A stretch of 64,000 bases of DNA from Candidatus Kryptoniota bacterium (GCA_024641705.1 JAHECO010000016.1:20107-84106), one strand, 5' to 3'. Numbered from the stretch's first letter, positions 1-8,977 are shown. Program-made: numbers and translations. Notes: a model not told the origin generated them from the letters alone.

Positions 1-1
1 T

Positions 2-76
2 GCGCGCACTACAGTGGAAGTCTCCGCCCTCCCGAAGAACGCATTGATAGAGATCGACATCATTGCCAGGAAGTAA
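2..76 (+). CDS. RidA family protein, C-terminal end (partial)
   Basis: The first 76 bases encode the last 24 residues of a gene that begins outside the window, ending at TAA (74-76). The reading (RTTVEVSALPKNALIEID, then IIARK) matches the C-terminal strand of RidA/YjgF/UK114 proteins, where a conserved Arg and a V-E-V-x-x-L-P-x-x-A-x-(V/I)-E-I run precede the end. RidA enzymes hydrolyse reactive enamine/imine intermediates released by PLP enzymes. Only the tail is visible, so the subfamily cannot be judged. The next gene probably starts inside its last codons. Confidence 0.7.
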   Translation, partial: ARTTVEVSALPKNALIEIDIIARK

Positions 77-680
77 CCTGCCGAAGGTTTCACGTCTCGG
101 CCTTGCGCTTGCCGTAATTTTCGTCATTGCTCCAATAAGAGGTGAAGCCCAGGTCCACGCAGCAGCAGGTACAACCAACAGCACGCTCGATCTTCGACAG
201 GCCCTGGGAATCCGGTCCGTTGCATTCGACTCTTCAGGTATGCCTCCGGCTGAATTTGCCGATACTTCAGCGTATATCCGGCAGCAGAAATCACCTCTGG
301 CGGCCGTTCTCTTTTCAATTATCCCTGGAGGGGGACAGATCTACAACGGGAGTTATTGGAAGGTGCCGATTGTCTGGGGAATTCAGGGTTATTTCGTCTC
401 GCAGTGGATAGCGAACAACAAAGAGTACAAGTCCTTCCAGTCCCAGTACTCGAAGTCGATCACTTCTTCAAATCCTACTGGTGACGCGACGACCAAAGGA
501 TTGCGCGACACTTACCTTAGCCAGCGCGACTCTTACACGTGGTACATTGCCGGCACGTATCTTCTCTCAATTCTTGACGCTTACGTCGATGCTGAATTGT
601 CCGGTTTCGACGTGTCCCCAAATCTCGGTTCGACAGGCTCAGGAAAGACTTTTGCCCTCGCCTTCCGAATGAAGTTCTGA
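63..680 (+). CDS. DUF5683 domain protein, secreted or membrane-anchored
   Basis: 205 residues. The N-terminus (about residues 10-30, ending GEAQ) reads as a signal peptide. From residue 76 comes the DUF5683 signature KSPLAAVLFSIIPGGGQIYN, then GSYWKVPIVW and one or two further hydrophobic segments. This domain is common in Bacteroidota and relatives; its function is unknown, and it is usually predicted in the envelope. The TTG start at 63 lies within the last codons of the RidA gene (14-base overlap) and is the only start that keeps the signal peptide; an in-frame ATG at 240 would remove it. Its 3' end overlaps the convergent transporter gene by 42 bases. Confidence 0.7.
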   Translation: MPGSNLPKVSRLGLALAVIFVIAPIRGEAQVHAAAGTTNSTLDLRQALGIRSVAFDSSGMPPAEFADTSAYIRQQKSPLAAVLFSIIPGGGQIYNGSYWKVPIVWGIQGYFVSQWIANNKEYKSFQSQYSKSITSSNPTGDATTKGLRDTYLSQRDSYTWYIAGTYLLSILDAYVDAELSGFDVSPNLGSTGSGKTFALAFRMKF

Positions 681-2129
681 CTTCAGCCTCTCCGTCGCGT
701 CAGCGCCGGCTAAGCCTCTCAACTTCTCGAAGATTCCCGCCAAATAGAAAACCACCGATAGGGATAGGCCCGGATACATCGGCTGGATACCGAGCGGGTA
801 TTGGGGATTCATCGTGCCGCCCGCAATTACTCCCGACAACAACCACGCCAGGGACACTGTCCATCCGAAGGTCATCGAGAGAAAAATATATTTACGATCC
901 GCTCTTAGTTTTGGGAAATAGCTCGACATAAGCGGTATGAGAAGCCCCGGTATGAAGACCGTTCCGAGGTCGTACCAGATTTGAATGATCGACGGGATAA
1001 GCAGTGCAATTGCGATCGATATCAGGGCGGTGAGAAAAATCCCGACCTGTGAGTACCGCATGATCCGCCGATGCGATTCGGGCTCGCTTTCGTGGCGCCG
1101 TAACATTCTGAAAAGAATGTCTTTGCCAATGGTTACGGCCGATATGAAGGTCAGGCTTTCAAGGCTCGACATGATTGTCGCCAGAAGCCCCACATAGAAT
1201 AATCCCTTGATGAAGGCGGGAAGCACCATTTCGGCGAGTGCCGGGTAGGACATGGCCGGATGTGCAAGGTGAGGAAGCAGGGCCCTCGCGTAGAGTCCTG
1301 TCACCGAGGTCATGAAATCAAAGAATAACCAAAAGAGTATCGAAAGAAGGATACCGTATCTAGCGACGGATCCTGACTTTGCGGCGTAACATCGCTGATG
1401 AAAAGCTGGATCGATCAACGTCCAACTTGCTATGAAGAACCATGCGATAATATACTGCCAGGAGTTTCCGCCCGTCAGTGTCAAATGACCCGGTGGAACG
1501 TGTGAGTTGATGAATGAGAGACCGCCGTAGTTCAGGTAACAGAAGGGAAGGATCACGCCGAAACCGATGTACATCATTACGAATTCAAAGGCGTTGGTCT
1601 TGACGTCTGAGTGAAGCCCGCCGGAATAGAGATACGCTATCGAAACCGCCGTGGCAAAGACGACTGACAGTACCAACGACCAACCGAAGAGCATCTCGAC
1701 GATTATTCCCACCATGAGAACGTAGGGAGCTGGTGTGACGATGAAGAGAGTGAGAAAAGAACCCATGTTAGCGGTGCGGTCTCCGTAGGTTTCCCTGAGC
1801 TTATCGGGAATCGTGTGGAGTTTAGCTTTATGGATTCTCGGCGCCAGGAATACCGCGAATATTACCGCAAAGACATAGTAAGGCACGCCGAAGATGAACC
1901 AGTTAGATATGCCGTACCTGTATGAGAACTCACCGACGCCAAGTATGCCTCCATACCACGTCGACACCAGCGTCGCAATGAATACCGGCAGCGTGAGGCT
2001 CCTGCCGGCAACAAGGTATTCATCAAGATGACCGCGTGCCTTCCTCGCGGCGCGAAACCCGACAAAGACGACGGCTGAGAAATACACGACTATAACGAGC
2101 CAATCCGTCAGAGCAAGTTTTACGGTCAT
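639..2129 (-). CDS. SSS-family sodium/solute symporter, candidate thiamine (or precursor) permease
   Basis: 496 residues with about 13 hydrophobic segments. The N-terminal pattern DEYLVAGRSL, then TWYGGILGVGEFSYRYG (about residues 57-73), is typical of the solute:sodium symporter family (PutP/PanF-like). It is the last gene of the TPP-riboswitch operon, and its ATG overlaps the TGA of the thiamine pyrophosphokinase gene by four bases (2126-2129), so translation is probably coupled. In Bacteroidota thiamine operons this slot is usually held by PnuT; other SSS proteins (ThiV-type) have been linked to thiamine regulons elsewhere. Family: seen. Transport of thiamine or a precursor across the inner membrane: inferred from the operon. 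Confidence 0.8.
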   Translation of the reverse strand: MTVKLALTDWLVIVVYFSAVVFVGFRAARKARGHLDEYLVAGRSLTLPVFIATLVSTWYGGILGVGEFSYRYGISNWFIFGVPYYVFAVIFAVFLAPRIHKAKLHTIPDKLRETYGDRTANMGSFLTLFIVTPAPYVLMVGIIVEMLFGWSLVLSVVFATAVSIAYLYSGGLHSDVKTNAFEFVMMYIGFGVILPFCYLNYGGLSFINSHVPPGHLTLTGGNSWQYIIAWFFIASWTLIDPAFHQRCYAAKSGSVARYGILLSILFWLFFDFMTSVTGLYARALLPHLAHPAMSYPALAEMVLPAFIKGLFYVGLLATIMSSLESLTFISAVTIGKDILFRMLRRHESEPESHRRIMRYSQVGIFLTALISIAIALLIPSIIQIWYDLGTVFIPGLLIPLMSSYFPKLRADRKYIFLSMTFGWTVSLAWLLSGVIAGGTMNPQYPLGIQPMYPGLSLSVVFYLAGIFEKLRGLAGADATERLKSELHSEGEGKSLS

Positions 2130-2752
2130 ACGTCCTTTATCATAACGAGAAGGCCGCCTTCACGAACCACGATCCTGATATCTTCTGCCGCGGAACGGTT
2201 GCTGACACCGTGACCGCCTTTCGGTAGCACCGCCTTGCTGAGCTCGAACTCCAGACCGTCGGTAGTGATGACCGTCTCGTCGACCATGGCAATGAGAGAT
2301 ACGGTCGTACCCAGCGGAATCCTCTCGCCGAGAGTCTCAGTCACAGGAAAGATCACGTACTCTTCGTCGGCCAGGACGATGTGACACTTCCTTGAATATT
2401 CGAAGGCGATGATGAGATTTGCCAGCGTGTGGTCGATCCTGCCGCCGGAGAACGCCGTTACAAGGAAGTTGTCCATCCCTCGATCCAGCATGACATCCAG
2501 GGTCTTCTCGAAATCCGTGTTCGCCTGCGAGGGGACTCTCACTATTTCAGAGGTCGGAGGTAAGTCTGTACGGTTATCGAGCGAGTCCAGGTCGCCGACG
2601 ACAAGATTCGGGACGTAGCCGGTCAGCAGCGCCTTGTTGGCGCCGCCGTCGGCGCAGACAATACTAGCCGGCCGGCTGACAAGCCGTCGGAGTCTTGCCG
2701 CACTCGGGGGCTGGCCATTGCAAAAGACGAGCGAGAAATTGTCAAACTTCAT
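2126..2752 (-). CDS. thiamine pyrophosphokinase
   Basis: 208 residues, the usual length. It transfers pyrophosphate from ATP to thiamine to make TPP in the cytoplasm. Recognisable motifs in order are CADGGANKAL (about residues 33-42), VVGDLDSLD (about 51-59), DFEKTLDVML (acidic metal-binding segment, about 80-89) and FSGGRIDHTLANL (about 100-112), followed by the C-terminal beta domain that contacts thiamine. It sits four bases downstream of the TonB receptor and overlaps the SSS permease start. The gene set (receptor, kinase, permease) takes up thiamine and traps it by phosphorylation. No thiamine-synthesis gene is present in this window. Confidence 0.93.
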   Translation of the reverse strand: MKFDNFSLVFCNGQPPSAARLRRLVSRPASIVCADGGANKALLTGYVPNLVVGDLDSLDNRTDLPPTSEIVRVPSQANTDFEKTLDVMLDRGMDNFLVTAFSGGRIDHTLANLIIAFEYSRKCHIVLADEEYVIFPVTETLGERIPLGTTVSLIAMVDETVITTDGLEFELSKAVLPKGGHGVSNRSAAEDIRIVVREGGLLVMIKDV

Positions 2753-2756
2753 CTGC

Positions 2757-5300
2757 CTACAAGCCGACGGTGCAGCTCAAGAAGAAATTCCGTGTCGCAG
2801 CAGGGAAGAAGTAGACCCCTTCGCCGTGTGCGATGTACACACGGTTGAGCAGGTTATTCACATACAGTTTGAATTCAACAGAAGACATCGAGAACAATTT
2901 TCTGAGCTTATACGAGACCCAGGCATTGACGACAAAATATGGGTCTATCATCCTGGATGCAAGATTGAAATTGTCCGTGTACTGGGATCCTGCGTACTGG
3001 CCAAGGAGAACGACCGACATGTCGCCCGCGGTATAAGAGCCCCTGATGTTTCCCATCAACTCCGGAAAACCGGATATCCTGTTTCCATCGAGCGATATGC
3101 CGGAGGATGAAGTGTTCCCGAGGCTGTCCGTGTAGCTCGTGTACTCTATCAACCTGTTCCTGCTCAACGTGATATTCCCGTAGAGTGAGAAGTTGCGGGT
3201 GACCGATGCGCTCCCCTCGAGTTCCACGCCGATGTGGCGTGTGCGTTTTGCATTTCCGGTGATCGGCTGTCCGTACTGATCGAGGAGGCCGTTTGAGACG
3301 AGTTCATTATAGAACTCCATCCAATACGCGGTTACGCCTGCACGGAAGCGGTTGTTCGAAAAACGATAACCGAGTTCAAAGTCGTTTAATGTCTCCGGCT
3401 CCACGAGCGGACCGCCGAAGTTGTAGGTGCCGTCGCTGTTGAGGGCAAAGTGCGGAGCTTCACCACCGCTGGACTCGTCTGCATTATAGAGGCTCACTAG
3501 CCTGGGCTCACGTGATGTCCTGCTGACGCTGATGTAAGCGCTGGATGTGGGACTAATGTTGTAGTTTAGGCCGAGCCGGGGGTTGAAGAAATGATACGGA
3601 ACTACGAAGTGCGTCCCCACAAATTTCTCATCGAATAGGTCATACTGTTTGAATTGGTATTCTAAGTCGAGCATCAAAGTGGCCTGGGATGAGAGGTCGT
3701 AGAGCTCATGTCCGTAGAGAGCGGCAACGTCGGTCCGGGCCTGCCATTGGTTATAGCGGTATCCTGCCGGCACTCCCGGTGGTAGATCCTGTGCCCACCG
3801 GATGGTTGCCCAGTGATTGGAAACGTTCTGAGCGAGCTCTGCGCCGATTACGAGGCTGCCGTTGAGGTGGCGTATCGTGAGGCGTGGTATCCATCCGTAT
3901 TGTTTGAGACCGACGTAAGCGTGGATCAAAGCGTCACCCGGATTGCCTGTGGGATGAAAACCATACTCGGAGGTAATCCTGAAGTAACTGGTATCTGCCC
4001 AAGAACCGTCATAGTCGTAGAAACCAGAACCGAGCACAAGGAAGAACGAATTGTTGAGAGTAAGGGCGGGGGAGAGCCTGATTTCGTTCAGGAGTTCGAA
4101 ATGAGGCTGCGAGAAGTTTTCAATTTCCGAAGGTCTTCTCGGGACCGCGTAGACTGTATCCTTCCCATCAGACGATATGTATCTTGTCATATTAGGTGAG
4201 TAGTTGACCCAACTGCTGTCTGAATTCCAGTCATCCCAGTTGGAAGTTCTGAGATTCTTATCCAGAGCGGCGAATTTCGGGAGTCCCAGGTATGAGAGTC
4301 CATCTGAAATCGGGCCGCCGTACATGTTAACTGTAGTCGTCATGTTCGCGTCATACCTCGTCGCACTCAGGAAGTAACTGTTAAGGTCGACCCAGGAGCT
4401 CTGTCGGTAACCGTCGGTCATGTTCTTGGCAAGGTGGGCGTAGAATGTGTATTTGCCGTCGATCAGCCCCGAACCGAACGTCGCCGAGTAGCGTCGCGTC
4501 ATACCGGTTCCAAAGAGACGGTCCGAAAGATTTCCATCCGGAGATTCACCGGTGGAGCCGGCACCGAAGGATAGGGTAAGTTGGCGCTCACTTCCGAGGT
4601 TTGTGGTCTCCACGTTAATTGAGCCGCCTATCGCCGGAGCCCCGTAGAATTCGTTTCCCGCACCGCGCTGTACCTGAACGATTTGAGTTGACGCCTGGAG
4701 GTCCGGCACGTCGATCCAGTATACGTTATGATCCTCAGGATCGTTCTGAGGAATACCGTTGATCATTATCGATATCCTGCGCTGGTCAAACCCGCGCATG
4801 GTTATGTATGAGTAGCCGATACCTTCGCCGTTTTCCGAATATTGTGTTATCGACGGAAGCTGCGACAGGAGGACAGGAATATCCTGAACGGCATACTGCT
4901 CTTTGATGGAACTGTTTGTGAGATTGCTGAACGTGACCGGCGAGCGTCTCGCCTGGGCGAACTGGGCAGTCACTAGAATAGGACGCAGCTGAAACGTTCT
5001 TCTTTGCAGGGCCACAATGAAATGAGCTCCTGGTGCCTCATGTGTCACCGATGTGGTGGTGTATCCAGGTGCTTTCACCTCAAACCGATAAGAGCCAGGC
5101 CGAATGCCGGGAAACTCGAATGATCCATTTCCGTCTGTCAGTGTGCTGTCAGCACCCGGGAAGATTGTCACAACCGCCTGAGGAATCGGCAGGTTGTCGG
5201 TAGAGTCTATTATTGTACCCTTGACTGACACGGCTTGCTGGGCGCGAGCGTTCAGCCCCAGTCCAAGTAGCAAAGACAAGCTAAGTATTAAAGACTTCAT
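2757..5300 (-). CDS. TonB-dependent outer-membrane receptor, candidate thiamine receptor
   Basis: 847 residues from the chosen ATG at 5300, which follows AGGAG by six bases and begins a clear signal peptide (MKSLILSLSLLLGLGLNARA, then QQ). A longer in-frame start at 5387 would add 29 residues before it and is unlikely. Order: signal peptide, carboxypeptidase-regulatory-like beta-sandwich (about 25-105, VKGTIIDS through GYTTT), plug domain (about 120-230, with ITMRGFDQRR), and a 22-strand-type barrel ending in the aromatic-rich NFFLSCTVGL. It is the first gene after the TPP riboswitch, so thiamine or a derivative is the likely ligand, energised by TonB. The ligand is inferred from context only. 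Confidence 0.88.
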   Translation of the reverse strand: MKSLILSLSLLLGLGLNARAQQAVSVKGTIIDSTDNLPIPQAVVTIFPGADSTLTDGNGSFEFPGIRPGSYRFEVKAPGYTTTSVTHEAPGAHFIVALQRRTFQLRPILVTAQFAQARRSPVTFSNLTNSSIKEQYAVQDIPVLLSQLPSITQYSENGEGIGYSYITMRGFDQRRISIMINGIPQNDPEDHNVYWIDVPDLQASTQIVQVQRGAGNEFYGAPAIGGSINVETTNLGSERQLTLSFGAGSTGESPDGNLSDRLFGTGMTRRYSATFGSGLIDGKYTFYAHLAKNMTDGYRQSSWVDLNSYFLSATRYDANMTTTVNMYGGPISDGLSYLGLPKFAALDKNLRTSNWDDWNSDSSWVNYSPNMTRYISSDGKDTVYAVPRRPSEIENFSQPHFELLNEIRLSPALTLNNSFFLVLGSGFYDYDGSWADTSYFRITSEYGFHPTGNPGDALIHAYVGLKQYGWIPRLTIRHLNGSLVIGAELAQNVSNHWATIRWAQDLPPGVPAGYRYNQWQARTDVAALYGHELYDLSSQATLMLDLEYQFKQYDLFDEKFVGTHFVVPYHFFNPRLGLNYNISPTSSAYISVSRTSREPRLVSLYNADESSGGEAPHFALNSDGTYNFGGPLVEPETLNDFELGYRFSNNRFRAGVTAYWMEFYNELVSNGLLDQYGQPITGNAKRTRHIGVELEGSASVTRNFSLYGNITLSRNRLIEYTSYTDSLGNTSSSGISLDGNRISGFPELMGNIRGSYTAGDMSVVLLGQYAGSQYTDNFNLASRMIDPYFVVNAWVSYKLRKLFSMSSVEFKLYVNNLLNRVYIAHGEGVYFFPAATRNFFLSCTVGL

Positions 5301-5322
5301 CACTTCTCCTAAAACTAATAAA

Positions 5323-5373
5323 CCGTTTCCGTTTCCGACGTGGGAAATATCCAACAGTCGAAAAGAGAAACGG
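5323..5373 (-). terminator. possible riboswitch expression-platform terminator
   Basis: On the minus strand CCGTTTC (5373-5367) can pair with GAAACGG (5329-5323), and CGAC (5360-5357) with GTCG (5339-5336). The hairpin is followed by TTTATTAGTTTT just before the AGGAG of the receptor gene. This would be an imperfect intrinsic terminator between aptamer and gene. The stem has an internal loop and the U-tract is interrupted, so control could instead be translational. Confidence 0.35.
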
Positions 5374-5393
5374 TCTAAGAGAAGCATCGTCCA

Positions 5394-5478
5394 TTTTCCT
5401 CCGCTGGAATTACCCAGATCAGGTTCGTAGGGTTTTATCTCAGCCGTCCCATTTTCTCCGGGACAGCACCCCTAACGG
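5394..5478 (-). promoter_or_regulatory. TPP (THI element) riboswitch
   Basis: Read on the minus strand, the conserved THI box is almost intact: GGGGTGC near the 5' side, the CTGAGAT core, then ACCTGATCTGGGTAATTCCA followed by GCG. These are the pyrimidine-binding and pyrophosphate-binding helices of the TPP aptamer. A short stem (GTCCC...GGGAC) lies between the 5' element and CTGAGAT. A GGAGG lies immediately 3' of the aptamer. It should lower expression of the receptor, kinase and permease when TPP is plentiful. Confidence 0.97.
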
Positions 5479-5485
5479 ACAAACG

Positions 5486-5514
5486 AATTTAACGTCTCAT
5501 CGGACCCAAATCAA
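5486..5514 (-). promoter_or_regulatory. predicted sigma70-type promoter of thiamine operon
   Basis: Minus strand TTGATT (5514-5509), a 17-base spacer, then TAAATT (5491-5486). The expected start point falls a few bases before the riboswitch P1 stem, as expected for a riboswitch leader. I recognise no other element in 5515-5683. Confidence 0.5.
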
Positions 5515-5683
5515 GATTGAAGATTGACAATGAGAAGAGTCCTACGGGATGTATCGAGTAATGGGCATAACGGGAGGGGAGGAGAAAGCGCAGAGTGCGG
5601 GGGCCTAAGCGACGGTTCGCTCGCCAGTGGCGGTCCAAACTCAAGGTAACATAATGCTTATTCTGTAACTACTAAACGGCATA

Positions 5684-5719
5684 AAAAAGGCGGAGATGCC
5701 GGATGCACCTCCGCCTGGC
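5684..5719 (-). terminator. intrinsic terminator after the BNR-repeat gene
   Basis: On the minus strand AGGCGGAG pairs with CTCCGCCT across a loop of about 13 bases, followed directly by a run of six T. It lies about 25 bases past the stop codon of the BNR-repeat gene and separates it from the thiamine operon. Confidence 0.85.
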
Positions 5720-5742
5720 CCGCTCTCTATGAGCCGGCCTAC

Positions 5743-8700
5743 CTACTTCTTTACGCTTATCGTCGGACCGGCAAAGAGCGTCGGAACTCCGTTCTCCTGC
5801 GCAAGCTTGTTGAACGCTGGAATGTCCGTTGTAAGTATGGAGTTGAATTCATTAAGGTGCCCGGCAAGCTGGCTGCCGAGTTCCCTCATGGTCTCCATCG
5901 TGACCTCACTCGGAACCCCGTTGTATGGCGAGAAGAAGCCGTACATCATTCCCCCGATACGTGCATCCAGATGCGTGAAATCGTGTATGTCATCCTCTCC
6001 AACATCATGCTGGATGTTCTTAGAGTAGAGCGTGTCCTTCAAAGCAGTCAGCTTCTTGCCCAGCTTTGACATTTCATCGAGGATGGACTTATATTTTCCG
6101 TCTTTCATCCCTTGCTCATCAGTCGCAAGCGACTTCCTTATACCTGCCATTTGCTCATCGAGCCCCTGTATTCGATTTAACATGTCGTTCAGGGCCGAAT
6201 TCTGATTTCTAACTTCAAGACCGTTTGTAGCGTTGGAGGTAAAGTAGTCCGAAGGCACCGTGAACCTCGGGTCCGGCATGACGTCTACCTGGGTAGAATC
6301 CGTCTTGCCGGTGGCACTTACCGTGATTTTGTAGATGCCTGGAGTAACCATAGGTCCGCGGGTAGAATACGGATTCTCTCTCATGACCATTTTGGGATCT
6401 ATCTTGAGTGGACTCGGTCCCTGGTAGCGCATGTTCCATACCAGCCGATTGAAGCCCTTCTTGTTCGGCCCGTAAACCGTAGCCACATGATTGCCGGCAT
6501 CGTCCGATATTACCACTTCAACCGGAGTCTTATGCTCTTTCATTTCCCCCGGCTTCGTACTCAATGTGTCTTTCAAGTAATAGTCTATCATGATGCCATT
6601 GGGCTGGTTTGGAGCCGAGTAAGTGCTCAGATCATTGAAAGCATCCCTGTTCCACATGTGATACATGTATGCAGGGAGAGAGCTGAATAGATGGAACTGT
6701 TCGCTTGCCATCCTGGCGCTGTACTCTTCAAGCGGCGTTATGTTGTCGAGAATGAATATCCCGTTCCCGTGTGTAGCAACCACCAAATCGTGTGTCCGCT
6801 TTTCGAATTTCAGATCGTAGACACATGCCGTCGGGAAATTGCTGTTCAACGGCATCCACTGAGATCCATCATCGGCGGAGTAGAACAAACCTGCATCGGT
6901 ACCTGCCACGAGGAATCCCTTGACATTCGGGTCTTCGCGGACCACGTGGACCGGATAATCTTCCGGTAAGCCGTGCGAGATCGCTGTCCAGGTCTTGCCG
7001 TAGTTATCCGTCCTGTAGACGTAAGGCCGGTTGTTGTCGAGCTCGTGAAAATCTACCGCGATATTGCAGGCCGCCGGGTTGAAGGGCGATGGATCGACCT
7101 GGTAGATGCGGCCCCATTCCGGGAGGCGTTCAATGTTCTTTGCGACGTTCTCCCAGTGCTGACCGCCGTCCCTGGTCATCTGTACCAACCCGTCATCGGT
7201 GCCGACCCAAATGACATTCGAATCGAGAGGTGAAATCCCGATTGAAAGAATCGTGTCATAATTCTCCGCGCCGCTAATGTCCAGATTGATATTTCCGCCG
7301 CTCGGACGCTGTTTCGACTTGTCGTTGCGAGTCAGGTCCGGGCTGATCACGGTCCAATGAATGCCGCCGTCCATTGTCTTGAACACGACGTTGGCACCCA
7401 GGAACACCTCATTCGCATCTGTATAGGACACTGCGATCGGGGTGGTCCAATTGAACCTATACTTCAGTTCGGAAGGAGGCATATCGGGCGAATCCCAGGA
7501 GTACGGCCGGATATATCTCGACAAACCGGTCCTGAGATCGAGTCTTCTGACGAAGGCATCCTGCGATTCCGCATAGACAATGTTAGGATCGCTCGGTGCC
7601 GGCACCACATACTCGCCGTCGCCGCCTGCGACCGTAAACCAATTCTGACCCGTGACTCCCCTGCCGTTCAGGTTGGAAGAGACACCGTACCACGCGTTGT
7701 TGTCCTGAAGTCCTCCGCCGAGATTGAAGGGCCTGCTGCTGTCGACTGCCACCTGGTAGAACTGCTCGATCGGCAGGTTGTTCAGGAATCTCCAGGTCTT
7801 TGCGCCATCCACGGAAAGAAATGCACCGCCATCGTTACCGAGTATTATCCGATCGGCATTCTGCGGGTCTATCCAGATTGCGTGGTGATCGACGTGGACC
7901 TCGCCATTCACGTTCTTCACTGTCTTCCCGCCGTCAGTCGACTCGGTTATTTGAAACGAGAGGAAAAAGAGTTTGTTCTCATTATCCGGCGACACTATGA
8001 AATTCGAGAAGTAAAACGGCCGCACATCCAATTCATGGTTGTTGCTGACCATATGCCAGTGATCGCCGAGATCTTTTGAATCCCAAAGCACTCCCTTTTT
8101 CGATTCGATTAGCGCATAAATATGATCCGGGTTGCTCGGTGCTGCGGCTGCGGCAATTCTGCCCAGCGAACCCGCCGGCAGACCTTCGCTCAGTTTCTTC
8201 CATGTTGATCCGCCGTCAGTCGATCTATAGAGTCCGCTACCATCTCCACCGTCCTCAAGCATCCACGGCCTTCTGACTACCTGCCACATGCCGGCGAACA
8301 GGACTTTTGGGTTGCCCGGATCCATCACGAGTGAAGAAGCGCCCGTTGTATCGTTGACGAACAGGACCTTCTCCCAGGTCTTCCCACCATCCGTTGTCCT
8401 GAAGACTCCCCGGTCCTTGTTGGGCGCCCATGCATGACCGATCGCGGCGACGAAAACATTGTCGGGATCGGACGGGTTGACCACTATCTTCGAGATCTGT
8501 CCGACATCCTTCAGGCCCATGAACTGCCACGACTTGCCTGCGTCAGGCGAGAAATAGACGCCCTTGCCGGTTATTATGTCGTTCCTCAGATTTGCCTCTC
8601 CGGTACCTACCCAAACGTAATTCGGGTTAGACGGGGCGAGAGCTATGGCGCCGATAGAAGATGTAGCTTCGTGCGAGAACACTTGCTTCCAGGAAATCCC

Positions 8701-8943
8701 GCCGTCCATGGTTTTGAACACTCCACCACCGGCCGCGCCGACGTAGTAGATACTCGGTTGCCCGGGAATTCCGGCGACCGCGCTCACCCTTCCTCCAGCT
8801 GCGGCGGGACCTATGTTCCTGAACTTAATGTTGTGCATAACATCGCTGGTGTCACTTTTGGCTGCCGCAAGAAGTGGGAAAAGGCAAAGGATCATGATGC
8901 CTATCATCCCTTTCTTAGCAATACTTCCCTTCTCATTTGGCAT
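5743..8943 (-). CDS. sortilin/VPS10-like BNR-repeat beta-propeller protein, exported
   Basis: 1066 residues from the ATG at 8943. GGAGGAG lies seven bases upstream; the longer frame starting at 8958 would translate that Shine-Dalgarno. A signal peptide (GMIGIMILCLFPLLAAAKS) is followed by many Asp-box/BNR units such as VFKTMDGGISW, VFRTTDGGKTW, LYRSTDGGSTW and YRTDNYGKTW (about residues 70-740), building one or two beta-propellers. Next come a small beta domain (about 830-920, VEVVISDDAGNHVATVYG...LVWNMRY) and a C-terminal helical region (about 940-1040). Such proteins are often annotated as glycosyl hydrolases without proof; I see no assured catalytic residues. It probably binds glycans or proteins in the periplasm or at the surface. 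A strong terminator follows. Confidence 0.85.
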   Translation of the reverse strand: MPNEKGSIAKKGMIGIMILCLFPLLAAAKSDTSDVMHNIKFRNIGPAAAGGRVSAVAGIPGQPSIYYVGAAGGGVFKTMDGGISWKQVFSHEATSSIGAIALAPSNPNYVWVGTGEANLRNDIITGKGVYFSPDAGKSWQFMGLKDVGQISKIVVNPSDPDNVFVAAIGHAWAPNKDRGVFRTTDGGKTWEKVLFVNDTTGASSLVMDPGNPKVLFAGMWQVVRRPWMLEDGGDGSGLYRSTDGGSTWKKLSEGLPAGSLGRIAAAAAPSNPDHIYALIESKKGVLWDSKDLGDHWHMVSNNHELDVRPFYFSNFIVSPDNENKLFFLSFQITESTDGGKTVKNVNGEVHVDHHAIWIDPQNADRIILGNDGGAFLSVDGAKTWRFLNNLPIEQFYQVAVDSSRPFNLGGGLQDNNAWYGVSSNLNGRGVTGQNWFTVAGGDGEYVVPAPSDPNIVYAESQDAFVRRLDLRTGLSRYIRPYSWDSPDMPPSELKYRFNWTTPIAVSYTDANEVFLGANVVFKTMDGGIHWTVISPDLTRNDKSKQRPSGGNINLDISGAENYDTILSIGISPLDSNVIWVGTDDGLVQMTRDGGQHWENVAKNIERLPEWGRIYQVDPSPFNPAACNIAVDFHELDNNRPYVYRTDNYGKTWTAISHGLPEDYPVHVVREDPNVKGFLVAGTDAGLFYSADDGSQWMPLNSNFPTACVYDLKFEKRTHDLVVATHGNGIFILDNITPLEEYSARMASEQFHLFSSLPAYMYHMWNRDAFNDLSTYSAPNQPNGIMIDYYLKDTLSTKPGEMKEHKTPVEVVISDDAGNHVATVYGPNKKGFNRLVWNMRYQGPSPLKIDPKMVMRENPYSTRGPMVTPGIYKITVSATGKTDSTQVDVMPDPRFTVPSDYFTSNATNGLEVRNQNSALNDMLNRIQGLDEQMAGIRKSLATDEQGMKDGKYKSILDEMSKLGKKLTALKDTLYSKNIQHDVGEDDIHDFTHLDARIGGMMYGFFSPYNGVPSEVTMETMRELGSQLAGHLNEFNSILTTDIPAFNKLAQENGVPTLFAGPTISVKK

Positions 8944-8977
8944 TTCGTTCTCCTCCATTTTGTGATAAAGAATTGCG

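Noticed and set aside
7357..8079. A 240-residue plus-strand frame
   Set aside because: Antisense to the BNR-repeat gene; no domain recognised.
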